Under the pieces are notes generated by a model, which was not told the origin of the DNA, did no database searches, and saw only the letters and a list, made by a program, of their open reading frames with translations. Below, piece after piece: positions 15,331 to 24,973 of a DNA stretch of 64,000 nt. Within the stretch, counting starts at the first letter, position 1. Each line of letters opens with the position of its first letter. The stretch is from Ochrobactrum vermis (lineage in GTDB: Bacteria > Pseudomonadota > Alphaproteobacteria > Rhizobiales > Rhizobiaceae), in NCBI RefSeq assembly GCF_002975205.1, contig NZ_PCOC01000003.1, forward strand, positions 186,001 through 250,000, written 5' to 3'. Made by a program: the position numbers and the translations under genes.

Positions 15331-18300
15331 ATGGCCTATCGGATTGACGGAAACGCCCGCAATCGTTTTGACGAAGCAGGTGAAAAGGCAACCCCGATAC
15401 CGGCTGCGCAGGCGGAATCCTTTCGTCGCGACATTGAAATCGTCAGCCGCGAAAGAGAAGGCAGCGGCAATAACGGAAAGCCTGATACCGGCGAGCGCGT
15501 TTTCGTCGTCGAGGCTGGCGATACGCTTGAAGGTATCGCACGAGAAAATCAGGCCGATCTCGGCGAGACAATGGCAATCAATGCCAATGAATCCAATCAT
15601 AACGGCGATCTCATTCATCCTGGCGATGTCGTCATCTTGCCAGCGCCCGCACCCGAGCAGGTAGCCGCATCAAAGCCCGACGCTAGAGGCGAACCTGAGG
15701 CCGAAGATGCCTTCGTGCAATCGCTTTATGAGCGCGGCAACCAGATCGAATATGCAAAGCCTGAAGATGGCATCGATCATGCGGCGGAAACGCAGACGAT
15801 GCAGGAAGACGTTGCCACCTATCTCGACGCGCTACCCCCTGAGGCACGGCAGGATGCAGCCATTCGCCTTTCGGAAAAGGACTGGACCGATGCCGGACCC
15901 GCGGGTATCGCCATTGACGATGCGCTCGAGGATGCGGGCTTGCACGACGATGCCGTCGATGCGTTCGCCGACGATCTTTACGCGCGTGGCAACGATCTTG
16001 AATACGCCGAGCCTGCGGCAGATGTGGATCATAGCCGCGAAACGACAGCCCTTTCCAAAGATATCGAAGGCTTTTTGAACACTCTGCCGGAAGGCGAACG
16101 CACAGAAGCGCTGCAAAATCTCTATGATCGCAACTGGACCGATGCAGGTCCGGCGCAGATCGCCATCGAGGAAGCGTCCCGGTCGTCCGGCATCGCGCTT
16201 TTACCGACCGGACATAATGGTCCTGAAATCGAAAGCGAAGTGCGCGCCGTTGTCGATAATGCCTCGGCTACGCTCGGTGGAGCCGAAACACAGTTCACAG
16301 CCTTTATCGACGGTTATGGCAAGGCCAGCCCGGAGGTGCAGCAGGCGCTTCTGCGGCAAGGTTATGCCGACGAATTCATGACGTCGATGGCCGATTACGC
16401 TACCGAACCGATACATGATTTCGATCCGGCCACGAGTGAGCAGCAAAAGCCGTATCAAACCTTTCTGCGCCTTGAGGCAATGACGCAGAACGCGCCACAG
16501 AAAGTGGCCGCCGACCTCGTCTCAGCCGCTATGCCGGAAATCGAACGCGTCAATATCCTTTATCAGGAACAATCGGGTTACCCGATGCTGGGCTTTGGCG
16601 GTGTGGAATCCATGCTCAAGGTTGCCGAACGCATCGAAGGCACATCGCAAGGCGATCAGGTCATAGAGCGATGGGCGGAAATGGGCTTTTATGCCCAGAA
16701 CCAGATACCGCAATCGATTGGAAATGGCGGCAGCCTGCAATACCCGCTTGAGCTTTCTCAAACGCAAGGCTCTAGCACATATCTGCTCGAACAGGACATT
16801 CTATCCGGCGTTCGCCAGAACCAGAGCGCGACCAACAGTGCAGTAGAAGACTATTCCGTACATATGGAAGAACTGCGCTGGCTGATCGATAATCACGGCG
16901 ACACCATGACGCCTGAGCAGCTTGAGCAGGCCATCGCCGATTATAAGACGGAAAAGGGTGACGAGTGGAACGCTGAAAACGAGCGTCTTGAGAAGGCGGT
17001 CAACGAAAAGGGCGAAAGCCTTCTCGACCAGATCACGCAGCTTGGCGATTTCCCTGACGAACCGGCGGAGCAAAAGGAACTCATCAACAAGGAAATCGAA
17101 AACATTCTCAATGACGACCGCTCCTATCTGGCGATCCAGTCGGCGTTGCGCACCAACCCCGAACTTCTCGACAGACCGGAAGTTCTGAATTTCCTTGGTC
17201 AGGAAGGGCGGTTGACGGATCGTGGACGCAAGCTCGCCGAGGAAGTGTTTACGCAGGTCGTGCAGCGCGATGTGCTGCCCCAGTTTGAAGACATCAAGGG
17301 CGCGGACGCCGACAAGATGCGTGAAATTCGCGATAGTCTGGCCCAGTTCCGCGACAGCAAATATGCGGCTTTGCTCGGCGTCACCGAGAAGGATATGAAC
17401 AAGGCCATTGATGCCATTGAGGCTGCAATACCTTCGCCGGGCGAATCCGAGGCTGCCATCAAGATCAAGATGGACAAGCTTGACGAGACACTTGGCGAAC
17501 TCGACAGCAGCAAACAAAGCGGTATCCGCACTTTCTCCACCTCCACCGTCCCCGGTCAGGTGCTACGCATGATCGGCGCGACCGGTGCTGCCATGAGCCT
17601 TTATAATTCGGCACGCGCAGCAGGTACCGAACCCAATCTCGAAAATATTCTGAAGGTAAGTTACGATACTGCCGGTCTGTGGCAGCGCTCGGTCGAAATC
17701 CGCAGCGGTCTCGGCATGATGGGCCCGGACTCTTTCGCCGTCAGGAATTTTAACGGCAGCCTTGCGCACGGTACCCAGCTGCTTGGTGTCATCGGCGCCG
17801 TGTTCGACGGCGTCAATTCCTATCAAGCTTTCGCCGATGGCAATCCGGAACTGGGCATTACCCATGGATTAACCGCCGCAGGCGGCGTGACTGCGGCGCT
17901 TGCACCGGGCACTATTCTTGGGCCGATTGGCGTCGGTGTAGTTATCGTTGGCACGCTCGCATCCATGGTGGTGACGAAGGTTCAGGATAGCAACAAATAC
18001 GATAATGAATTGTCCCAGCATTTTCTGGAACATTCAGGCTTGAGCGAGAAGGCAGCCGATGCCCTCGTGGATCAGAGCGGAGAAGGCTATAGTCCTGTGC
18101 CGATCCTTCTCGAATATGCAGCAGCCAAGGGCTACGATATGGACAATGCCGACCATAGAGCGGCCTTTGTTGACTGGATAAACGGCATCGAGCCAAAGCA
18201 ACTTGAGACGTTGCGTAACAATCTTCACCACACCATCGATGCGTTCAAAGGCGATCCGTCCCAGTTACAGCAGACCGCACCCGACGATGCCGACTACACG

Positions 18301-18468
18301 GACGATACCGAATATAACAAGATGGAGATCAAAGGCAGCTATAACTCAGAGATGGGAGAGCGCTACAGCGTTCAGGCTGGCAACGCATCACCCAGTTCCG
18401 TCGTTCAGATTGACGTTGTTTTAGGAACGCTGAAGATAATGGACCTGCCAGCTGTTCCAGTTTCTTAA
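15331..18468 (+). CDS. large LysM protein with duplicated module and hydrophobic C-terminal region; T3SS translocator/effector candidate
   Basis: This 1045-residue acidic protein has no signal peptide and starts with ATG after AGAGGAG. A LysM domain (VFVVEAGDTLEGIA ... HPGDVVILP) covers about residues 57-105. Two copies of an 80-residue module follow (about 126-203 and 209-285), each with LY.RGN..EYA and ending WTDAGPA.IAI. The middle (300-720) is helical, with a charged coiled-coil-like stretch near 540-660. Residues about 808-880 hold Gly/Ala-rich hydrophobic segments (LLGVIGAVFDGV and LGPIGVGVVIVGTLASMVV) that could insert in a membrane. Place beside the T3SS, shared promoter motif and absence of a Sec signal suggest a secreted translocator or effector, as NopX/HrpF is in related systems. 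I cannot claim homology to NopX. Confidence 0.7.
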   Translation: MAYRIDGNARNRFDEAGEKATPIPAAQAESFRRDIEIVSREREGSGNNGKPDTGERVFVVEAGDTLEGIARENQADLGETMAINANESNHNGDLIHPGDVVILPAPAPEQVAASKPDARGEPEAEDAFVQSLYERGNQIEYAKPEDGIDHAAETQTMQEDVATYLDALPPEARQDAAIRLSEKDWTDAGPAGIAIDDALEDAGLHDDAVDAFADDLYARGNDLEYAEPAADVDHSRETTALSKDIEGFLNTLPEGERTEALQNLYDRNWTDAGPAQIAIEEASRSSGIALLPTGHNGPEIESEVRAVVDNASATLGGAETQFTAFIDGYGKASPEVQQALLRQGYADEFMTSMADYATEPIHDFDPATSEQQKPYQTFLRLEAMTQNAPQKVAADLVSAAMPEIERVNILYQEQSGYPMLGFGGVESMLKVAERIEGTSQGDQVIERWAEMGFYAQNQIPQSIGNGGSLQYPLELSQTQGSSTYLLEQDILSGVRQNQSATNSAVEDYSVHMEELRWLIDNHGDTMTPEQLEQAIADYKTEKGDEWNAENERLEKAVNEKGESLLDQITQLGDFPDEPAEQKELINKEIENILNDDRSYLAIQSALRTNPELLDRPEVLNFLGQEGRLTDRGRKLAEEVFTQVVQRDVLPQFEDIKGADADKMREIRDSLAQFRDSKYAALLGVTEKDMNKAIDAIEAAIPSPGESEAAIKIKMDKLDETLGELDSSKQSGIRTFSTSTVPGQVLRMIGATGAAMSLYNSARAAGTEPNLENILKVSYDTAGLWQRSVEIRSGLGMMGPDSFAVRNFNGSLAHGTQLLGVIGAVFDGVNSYQAFADGNPELGITHGLTAAGGVTAALAPGTILGPIGVGVVIVGTLASMVVTKVQDSNKYDNELSQHFLEHSGLSEKAADALVDQSGEGYSPVPILLEYAAAKGYDMDNADHRAAFVDWINGIEPKQLETLRNNLHHTIDAFKGDPSQLQQTAPDDADYTDDTEYNKMEIKGSYNSEMGERYSVQAGNASPSSVVQIDVVLGTLKIMDLPAVPVS

Positions 18469-18929
18469 ACCGGAACATAATTATTTCAAACTGGATCATA
18501 GCCGCAAGCAGCAAATTATCTGGCGCACAGGATCGTAGCTCTGGATATCGTAGCGTGCTGTAGCGTGGTCGCGGGGGCACGCAACTACCGATACCGACAT
18601 TCACTAGAGGTAGCTATCTAGCAACGTTTCAGGGCGAAATCTCATCACGTTTTCTGACTTACCCTTGCTGGTCGTGGGACACAATGCCCGTCACCAGAGA
18701 GACATAGAGCACTAAGGTGTATAGCAGCCATACACTGCTCGCACTACAATCATGGAACACTTCGTCGCCCACACTCGGGATTCCCTCGACGGCCCCGCCG
18801 ACCTTGGGGTTCTGCGCGACCATCCCTTCATCGCCGGCCTCATCTTCGTGACCCAGATCGGCAGTGAGAGCCACTCGTCTGACTACTTCAGCTACGCCGT
18901 TCGGCTGCACGGTATATGGAACAGCGTTT
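18469..18929. other. non-coding stretch after the LysM gene
   Basis: Short open frames exist on both strands but none has a ribosome site or recognisable family. It is probably the scar between the T3SS locus and the lower-GC island. Confidence 0.4.
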
Positions 18930-19039
18930 GGGACCGGAAACCGCACAAGGTCATCATCACAGCCGTTGCCCGAAAATTTATCAACCTTGCTAACGCCCCG
19001 TGCAAAAAACGTCAAAAATGGGTACTTCCGAAAGCATGA
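18930..19039 (+). pseudogene. C-terminal relic of an IS110/IS1111-family transposase
   Basis: The sequence encodes WDRKPHKVIITAVARKFIN followed by LANAPCKKRQKWV, matching the conserved end of IS110-family transposases (HKV..TA.ARKL...NA..K....W). The preceding frame does not continue the family, so about 90 percent of the gene is missing. It marks the left flank of the catabolic island. The first codons of an IS110-type transposase survive at 37043. Confidence 0.7.
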
Positions 19040-19107
19040 CGGATACAGTTGCTAGGGACTATTCAATTTGAAAAATTGCGGTCAGCAGAATTATTACAAG
19101 CCAAGTT

Positions 19108-19149
19108 AAAAATATCCCAGACAAATTCTCCTCTATCTGAGATATTTTT
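19108..19149. terminator. AT-rich hairpin, likely bidirectional terminator
   Basis: AAAAATATCCCAGA pairs with TCTGAGATATTTTT (one mismatch) around a 14-nt loop, giving T-runs on both strands. It lies about 40 bp past the end of the ABC ATPase gene on the minus strand and fits as its terminator. Confidence 0.65.
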
Positions 19150-19190
19150 CTCCTCGAATTAAACGCACAAAATATTATCTTGATCCCCGC

Positions 19191-19988
19191 CTAATGCGCT
19201 AAGAGCAAAGCGTCATCCGTTATTTCTGAATGACTGTTCTTGCGAAATAATGCCATCAAATCAGGCACCTGCATTTGTGCCCTCTCATCACCTGACACAT
19301 CAAAGATAATTTTTCCCTGATGGAACATAACCGTTCGGTTTCCCGTATCAAGCGCCTGCGCCATCGAATGGGTCACCATAATCGCAGTTAGATTAAGCTC
19401 ACTGACAATTGATCTGGTAATATGCATCACAAAATCAGCGGTTTTGGGGTCAAGGGCTGCGGTATGTTCATCAAGCAACAGAACCTGCGTCGGGCCGGTG
19501 GTCGCCATGATCAGGCTCACCGCCTGCCGTTGTCCGCCGGATAAAAGCCCGACTTTATCGTCAAGCCGCTTTTCCAGACCAAGATCAAGAATACTTAGAC
19601 GCTTTGCTGCCTCAAGCCTTATCTGCTCATTAACCGCTGCACGCAAACCTCTGGGCGCCGTTCTGCCACAGGCGACTGCAAAATTTTCCAAAATGCTTAA
19701 ATCTTCACAAGTGCCAAGACGTGGATCCTGAAAAACACGGGATATAACACCGGCTCGCTTATGAACCGGTAATTTTGTAATATCCAGATCGTTGACTTTT
19801 ACCCTGCCGCTTTCAACCGGTATGGTACCCGCCATCACATTGAGTGAGGTGGATTTTCCGGCGCCGTTTGAACCAATGACTGTTAAAAATTGGCCGGTTT
19901 CAACCGTGAGATTAACCCCGCGCAGCGCTTGCGCCTCCAGCGGTGTGCCCTTGTTAAAGGTAACATGAATATCCTCAAGCGCGATCAT
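19191..19988 (-). CDS. ABC transporter ATP-binding protein (TrpX-type import system)
   Basis: This 265-residue ABC ATPase has Walker A GSNGAGKST (about 37-45), signature LSGGQRQA and Walker B VLLLDEHTAALD, all complete. The product is the last gene of a minus-strand importer operon with permease and periplasmic binding protein; its ATG overlaps the permease stop. Importers with PF04392-type binding proteins take up amino-acid-like compounds (TrpXYZ for tryptophan in streptococci). Its base composition is clearly lower in GC than the T3SS genes. The substrate is probably that of the divergent catabolic operon. Confidence 0.9.
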   Translation of the reverse strand: MIALEDIHVTFNKGTPLEAQALRGVNLTVETGQFLTVIGSNGAGKSTSLNVMAGTIPVESGRVKVNDLDITKLPVHKRAGVISRVFQDPRLGTCEDLSILENFAVACGRTAPRGLRAAVNEQIRLEAAKRLSILDLGLEKRLDDKVGLLSGGQRQAVSLIMATTGPTQVLLLDEHTAALDPKTADFVMHITRSIVSELNLTAIMVTHSMAQALDTGNRTVMFHQGKIIFDVSGDERAQMQVPDLMALFRKNSHSEITDDALLLAH

Positions 19989-20905
19989 GCTTTACCTCGT
20001 TTTGTAACTTTCTTCAAAGCACCGCTGCGTTGCAAGATGAGTGCTCCCAGCACCAAAACCGAGGTAATAAGCTGCATATCAGAAGCTTTCAGCCCTAAAA
20101 AACCGCCATTAAGGGAGAGAGCAACCACCAGACGATATAAAACGGCACCCGCAATACAGGCTAATAAACATTGCAATATTGAGCGCGCCGGAAACAGAGT
20201 TGTACCGACAATCACCGCAGCCAAGCCCACAATAATCACACCAATGCCCATATAAGCATCAGCGGCACCAAATAATTGGGCAAATAATGCGCCACCCAAC
20301 GCGGTCATCGCATTGGCAATGCCAAGTCCGATAATTTTCATCCGTCCAACGTCAATGCCAAAGGCTGCCGCCATACTCGGATTAGCACCGGCTGAGCGCA
20401 TAGAAATACCAAAACCGGTTGCCAGAAACACATTCAATGCCACTGTGATAGCCGCAATAATGACAGCTAAAATTGTCAATTGCGCCAGCGAACTGGAAGG
20501 AAAAAATGCCTCAAATGGAGTGAATACGGTATCCACTGCAATGAGCGGCACATTGGGGCCGTTCATGATGCGCAAATTGATGGAATAGAGTGCAACCGCC
20601 ACCAGAATACCGGAGAGAATATTGACGATCTTAAAACGGACATGAAACCAGCCTGTCAGCACACCGGCAATAAACCCTGCTACCGATGCGACCAGAATAG
20701 CAAGCCAGGCATTCAGGCCATTGACCATCAGGACTGCAGCAACAGCAGCCCCTAATGGAAAACTGCCCTCAACGGTCAGATCAGGAAAATCTAACACACG
20801 AAATGTTAAAAATGCACCCAGCGCCACCAGACTGAAAATAAGGCCGGTTTCAAGAATGCCGTATAACTCATACAATGTCATAATGATCGTCCGCCCGTCA
20901 TTCAA
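19985..20905 (-). CDS. ABC transporter permease (branched-chain/TrpY type)
   Basis: This 306-residue membrane protein has eight to nine hydrophobic helices (LETGLIFSLVALGAFLTF, LAILVASVAGFIAGVLTG, IIGLGIANAMTALGGALFA and others) and the TVEGSFPLGAA motif of the TrpY/YufP-like permease family. It overlaps both neighbours by 4-8 bp, so the three importer genes are one operon. A start at the Met eight residues in (MTLYELYG) is also possible. It is likely a homodimer in the inner membrane. Confidence 0.88.
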   Translation of the reverse strand: MNDGRTIIMTLYELYGILETGLIFSLVALGAFLTFRVLDFPDLTVEGSFPLGAAVAAVLMVNGLNAWLAILVASVAGFIAGVLTGWFHVRFKIVNILSGILVAVALYSINLRIMNGPNVPLIAVDTVFTPFEAFFPSSSLAQLTILAVIIAAITVALNVFLATGFGISMRSAGANPSMAAAFGIDVGRMKIIGLGIANAMTALGGALFAQLFGAADAYMGIGVIIVGLAAVIVGTTLFPARSILQCLLACIAGAVLYRLVVALSLNGGFLGLKASDMQLITSVLVLGALILQRSGALKKVTKRGKA

Positions 20906-21884
20906 TGATCTCGCTGGCTTTATCCAAAACAGATTGTGGTATTGTCAGCTGCATTTTGTCAGCAGATTTTTTGTTAATAAATATCGGAAATTCCGTCATC
21001 ACTTTTGAAGCAATCAAAGCATCAATCTGACCAACCTCTTTGCCGTCCAAAACTTGTGCTGTCATACCGCCAACCAATTTGCCCAGTTCAAAATAATTCA
21101 GCCCTAATGAAGCAACAGCACCACGTTCCACACCACGGGTTTCACCAGTAAAAACCGGCGTTTTCGTATCGAAGCCAATGCGCACAATCGTTTCTAATGC
21201 GGCAAGCACAGTGGTGTCATTGGGCAGATAAATGGCATCCACTTTGCCAATCAGGCTCTGGGTTGCCGGAATCACCTCATTGGTGGTTGGTACGGCTGCC
21301 TGCACAATGGTAATGCCATATTTTTTAGCCGCCTCTTCCACCCATTCAAGGGTCGCCAATGAGCTGTCCAGACCGGTATTATAAATATATCCGAGCCGTT
21401 TCATCTCTGGCATAATCTGCTTAAATAACTCAATCTGCTGTGCAACCGGCGGGATTTCAGAAACACCAGTGACGTTCTTACTAGGCTTCTCATAACTGGA
21501 AATAACCCGTGCTTTCAGCGGGTCAACAACACTGCCGAAAATAACCGGTATTGTTTTGGTGGCAGCGACTGCCGCCTGTGTTGCAGGCGTGGTCATTGGC
21601 ACAATGGCATCCGGCTCATTAGCAACAAATTTACGCGCAATTTGCTGCATGGTAGCAATGTTGCCGTTTGCATTCTGGTAATCAACGGTCAGATTTCTCC
21701 CGACACTATAACCATTTTCCGCCAGCCCTTCCAAAACACCGTCACGAGTGTCAAGCAATTGCGGCACCTCAACAATTGTTGCAATTGCAATTTTTTTTGC
21801 GGGTTTGTCCTGAGCCAGTACCGGGAATGTAACTCCCAATACAACCAAAGCAACCGCGCCTCCCATTTTAACCTGTCTATCCAT
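20898..21884 (-). CDS. periplasmic substrate-binding protein, TrpX/ABC_sub_bind family
   Basis: This 328-residue protein has a signal peptide (MGGAVALVVLGVTFPVLAQ). It has the sequence pattern of the PF04392 family: IAIATIVEVPQLLDTRDGVLEGL, VPMTTPATQAAVAATKTIPV, FGSVVDPLKARVI, IYLPNDTTV and GETRGVERGAVASLG. Characterised members bind aromatic or other amino acids. It is the first gene of the importer operon, divergent from iclR with a 74-bp shared promoter. Substrate specificity cannot be read from sequence; an imidazole-type compound is suggested by the neighbouring hutU. Confidence 0.88.
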   Translation of the reverse strand: MDRQVKMGGAVALVVLGVTFPVLAQDKPAKKIAIATIVEVPQLLDTRDGVLEGLAENGYSVGRNLTVDYQNANGNIATMQQIARKFVANEPDAIVPMTTPATQAAVAATKTIPVIFGSVVDPLKARVISSYEKPSKNVTGVSEIPPVAQQIELFKQIMPEMKRLGYIYNTGLDSSLATLEWVEEAAKKYGITIVQAAVPTTNEVIPATQSLIGKVDAIYLPNDTTVLAALETIVRIGFDTKTPVFTGETRGVERGAVASLGLNYFELGKLVGGMTAQVLDGKEVGQIDALIASKVMTEFPIFINKKSADKMQLTIPQSVLDKASEIIE

Positions 21885-21917
21885 AAGGATTCTCCACTTG
21901 ACTTGGCTCTCTTATTG

Positions 21918-21955
21918 TTCCCATATATTGAGAGTTATTGATCATATAGTGGGAA
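21918..21955. promoter_or_regulatory. inverted repeat in the iclR/importer intergenic region, putative IclR operator
   Basis: TTCCCATATAT (21918-21928) and ATATAGTGGGAA (21944-21955) form an imperfect inverted repeat ending 3 bp before the iclR start. IclR-family proteins bind such palindromes in divergent promoters; control of both operons is inferred. Confidence 0.5.
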
Positions 21956-21958
21956 TAA

Positions 21959-22771
21959 ATGGAAACTCCTGTCAAGAGCGAAGTTCAAACCGGTGTCAGT
22001 TTATTGCAAAAAGCTTTTCTGGTGCTGGACTTGTTTCAAGACGATACACCGGCATGGTCACAGACCGAAATCGTCGAAGCCGCAGGTCTGCCCCGCTCTA
22101 CAGCGAGCAGGCTTGTCCGCTATTTCTGCGAAACAGGTTATCTCATCCGTAATGAGGAAAGCCGCCAATATTTGTTGGGGCCAGCAGCGATTGATCTTGG
22201 CCGGCGCGCTTCAAGAACAATGGATATTCGCAATCTGTGCCGTCCGATTTTAGAAAGATTGAGCGCATCAACCGGTGAAACTGTCATCCTGACAATGCTG
22301 GATGAAAACGGTACTTCAGCCACCTGCATCGACCAGATTGTAAGCCGCGCTGAAGGCCTGCGTGTGTTTGAAAAAATCGGCTCCACTATGGCGCTTCATG
22401 CCGGTGCCGCCCCCAAAGCAATATTGTGTGCCATGAGCCAGAAAGATCAGGCTCATGTTCTTAAAACACCATTGATTGCCAAAACCCCAATGACAATCAC
22501 CGATCCCGACATTTTAAAAGCCGATTTAAATCAAGCCAAAGCAAGAGGCTATTCCATTTCCCATGAGGAAACTTATTCAGGCGTTGTCGGCGCTGGTTGT
22601 GCATTTTTTGGCTGGGGCACCACACCGGTCGGCAGCATTGCAATAGCGGTTCCGCTTCATCGCATTGATGATGAGCAACTGGACGAATTCGGCTTGCTGT
22701 TACAGACAGCAGCAGAAGAAATCACTTCACGCCTTAAAAATGGATATGCCAATTACGGAGATGAAGAATGA
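21959..22771 (+). CDS. IclR-family transcriptional regulator
   Basis: This 270-residue regulator has an N-terminal winged helix (SLLQKAFLVLDLFQD; helix-turn-helix WSQTEIVEAAGLPRSTASRLVR) and a C-terminal IclR effector domain (DIRNLCRPILERLSASTGETV, GYSISHEETYSGVVGAGCAFF, GSIAIAVPLHRI). IclR proteins sense pathway intermediates such as aromatic or carboxylic acids. It overlaps the oxidoreductase gene by 4 bp, so it is part of the catabolic operon, and lies divergent to the importer, the classic layout of a local pathway regulator. Confidence 0.92.
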   Translation: METPVKSEVQTGVSLLQKAFLVLDLFQDDTPAWSQTEIVEAAGLPRSTASRLVRYFCETGYLIRNEESRQYLLGPAAIDLGRRASRTMDIRNLCRPILERLSASTGETVILTMLDENGTSATCIDQIVSRAEGLRVFEKIGSTMALHAGAAPKAILCAMSQKDQAHVLKTPLIAKTPMTITDPDILKADLNQAKARGYSISHEETYSGVVGAGCAFFGWGTTPVGSIAIAVPLHRIDDEQLDEFGLLLQTAAEEITSRLKNGYANYGDEE

Positions 22772-23769
22772 AACACTGGATAAGCGGCGAGCAAAAAGGC
22801 GTTGAAAACCTTCATTTTGAAACTGGCGACAGACCAGAGCCTGATGATCATGAAATTCTGGTGCAGGTTCATGCGGCGGCATTAAATTTTTCAGATATTT
22901 TAATGCTGGATGATCAATATCAAATACGCCCGCCACGCCCCTTTACACCAGGACAAGAACTGGCCGGTATTGTTGTCAAGGCGGGTGCCAATTCCGGCTT
23001 TAAAACAGGTGATCGGATCACCTCCAAAGTCAATTGGGGCGCTTTTTCTGAAAACGCACTTGTGCGGGCTGATATGGCAATTGCTATTCCCGATGATATT
23101 GATTTTACCCAAGCCGCCGCCTTGCCGGTATCCTATACAACAGCACTGGTCGGTTTAAGCGAATGTGTGCAAGTGAAAGCCGGTGACACGGTTTTAGTCC
23201 ATGCCGCCGCAGGCGGTGTCGGCATTGCCGCCGTGCAAGTTGCTAAAGCTTATGGTGCAACGGTTATTGCCACCGCAGGGGGTGAAGAAAAGGTAAAACT
23301 TGCCCTGAAATCAGGCGCCGATCATGCCATTGATTATAATAGAGATGATTGGGTGGCTGCGGTTAAAGAGATCACCGGCAATAAGGGCCCTAATATTATT
23401 TTTGATTCCGTTGGCGGTGATATTGCGCTGCAAAGCCTGCGCTGCATTGCCCGCGACGGGACCTTGCTGATTGTCGGCTTCTCAGGCGGTACAATCCCAA
23501 AACTTCCCGCCAATTATTTATTGCTCAAGCGTTGTGCCGCAAAAGGCGTTTACTGGAACCATGACCAGGATGGTGAAATGCTGATGCGTGTTTCCAAACG
23601 TATGTTTGATTTGCTGGCACAAAACAAAATCACCCCGCTGATCTCAGGCCCCTATCCGCTTGAAAAGCTGCCCCAGGCCTTAACCGATATGGCAGCCCGC
23701 AAAACCGTGGGCAAAGTTATTATCAGCATTACCTCTTCTGACAATTCATCAAATGAGCCAGTTCAATGA
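22768..23769 (+). CDS. zinc-free medium-chain dehydrogenase (NADPH:quinone/acrylyl-CoA reductase type)
   Basis: This 333-residue MDR protein has a GroES-like domain (EILVQVHAAALNFSDILML, PGQELAGIVV) and a nucleotide-binding domain with AAAGGVGIAAVQVAKAYGA. The zinc ligands of alcohol dehydrogenases are absent. Relatives reduce quinones or the C=C bond of enoyl- or acrylyl-CoA. Sitting 4 bp before a CoA-transferase gene, it may reduce an unsaturated CoA ester made by that enzyme; this is inference. Overlaps on both sides suggest coupled translation. Confidence 0.88.
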   Translation: MKHWISGEQKGVENLHFETGDRPEPDDHEILVQVHAAALNFSDILMLDDQYQIRPPRPFTPGQELAGIVVKAGANSGFKTGDRITSKVNWGAFSENALVRADMAIAIPDDIDFTQAAALPVSYTTALVGLSECVQVKAGDTVLVHAAAGGVGIAAVQVAKAYGATVIATAGGEEKVKLALKSGADHAIDYNRDDWVAAVKEITGNKGPNIIFDSVGGDIALQSLRCIARDGTLLIVGFSGGTIPKLPANYLLLKRCAAKGVYWNHDQDGEMLMRVSKRMFDLLAQNKITPLISGPYPLEKLPQALTDMAARKTVGKVIISITSSDNSSNEPVQ

Positions 23770-24959
23770 GTGACAGTGATATTTTTCATGGTGTGCGCGT
23801 GCTTGATCTCACACGTGTTATGTCCGGCCCTTTTTGCACCTCAATGCTGTCCGATTTAGGGGCAGAAGTCATTAAAATCGAAATACCGGATAGAGGCGAT
23901 GAAGGCCGTTCTTTCGGCCCCTATAAAGATCAGGACAGCACCTATTTTATGCTGCTGAACCGCAATAAATACAGCGTCACGCTTGATCTGAAAGCACCAG
24001 AAGGTCAACAGATTTTGCGCGATATGATTGCGCAATGCGATGTGCTGGTTGAAAATTTTCGCCCCGGTGTAATGAAAAAGCTGGGGCTTGATTATGAGAC
24101 GGTGCGCCACATCAATCCGCGATTGGTCTATGCCAGTATTTCAGGTTTTGGTCAGGAAGGGCCGATGAAAAACCTGCCCGCTTTTGATCTAGTCATTCAG
24201 GCCATGAGCGGCTTGATGAGCCTGACGGGACAGAAAAACGGCTCACCTACTGCGGTGGGCGAATCCATGGCCGATGTCTGTGCAGGCATCTTTGCCGCAT
24301 GGGGTATTGCGGCAGCGCTTTATGCGCGTGAGAAAACCGGCGCAGGCAAACATGTTGATATTGCCATGCTCGATTCTATGGTTTCCATGCAGTTGACGGG
24401 CTTAAGCCGCCAGTTATTTTTTAATGATACACCCAAACCTGTCGGCAACCGCCATCCGGTCACTTATCCGGTGGATAGTTTTGCCGCGGCTGATGGTGCT
24501 TTGGTGCTGGTCTGTTTTTCGCAAGACCTTTTTATCCGCCTTGCCCAGCTGATCGGCCATCCAGAGATCGCCACGGATGAACGCTTTGCCACCAATCAAG
24601 CCCGCAATCAGCATGAAGATGAATTACGCACGATCATTGAAGCATGGACATCAACTTTAAAGCTGGATGATGCGGTTGATCAGCTCATTAAAACAGGCAT
24701 TCCCGCAGCCCCGATCTGGAACCTTGAGCAGGTGATGTCCTCACCGCACGCGCATTATCGCAATTTAAGCATTGCCGGGCACCATGGCCGCCAAGGCGAC
24801 ATACCGCTTGTTCCGCAACCGGTTAAATTCTCCGGCATGGCACCGCAAACAACAGGGTTTTCGCCCATGCTTGGCGAACATACCCATCAAATTCTTGGCC
24901 AGATTTTAGGTCTGCAAGAAAATGAAATTAACCAGCTCCGCGATAAGAAAATAATTTAG
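23766..24959 (+). CDS. class III CoA-transferase (CaiB/BaiF family)
   Basis: This 397-residue protein has family hallmarks: [47 protein letters not shown] and [18 protein letters not shown] containing the catalytic Asp. It moves CoA between carboxylates, typically activating an unsaturated or branched acid such as the side chain of urocanate-like compounds. Length is normal. It overlaps the MDR gene and is followed by hutU after 14 bp. Its acceptor acid is not known. Confidence 0.93.
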   Translation: MSDSDIFHGVRVLDLTRVMSGPFCTSMLSDLGAEVIKIEIPDRGDEGRSFGPYKDQDSTYFMLLNRNKYSVTLDLKAPEGQQILRDMIAQCDVLVENFRPGVMKKLGLDYETVRHINPRLVYASISGFGQEGPMKNLPAFDLVIQAMSGLMSLTGQKNGSPTAVGESMADVCAGIFAAWGIAAALYAREKTGAGKHVDIAMLDSMVSMQLTGLSRQLFFNDTPKPVGNRHPVTYPVDSFAAADGALVLVCFSQDLFIRLAQLIGHPEIATDERFATNQARNQHEDELRTIIEAWTSTLKLDDAVDQLIKTGIPAAPIWNLEQVMSSPHAHYRNLSIAGHHGRQGDIPLVPQPVKFSGMAPQTTGFSPMLGEHTHQILGQILGLQENEINQLRDKKII

Positions 24960-24973
24960 AGGGAACTGTCACT

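Noticed and set aside
18659..19039. 118-codon minus and 95-codon plus frames as possible genes
   Set aside because: Only the last part of the plus frame (IS110 end) is recognisable; the rest lacks ribosome sites and motifs.
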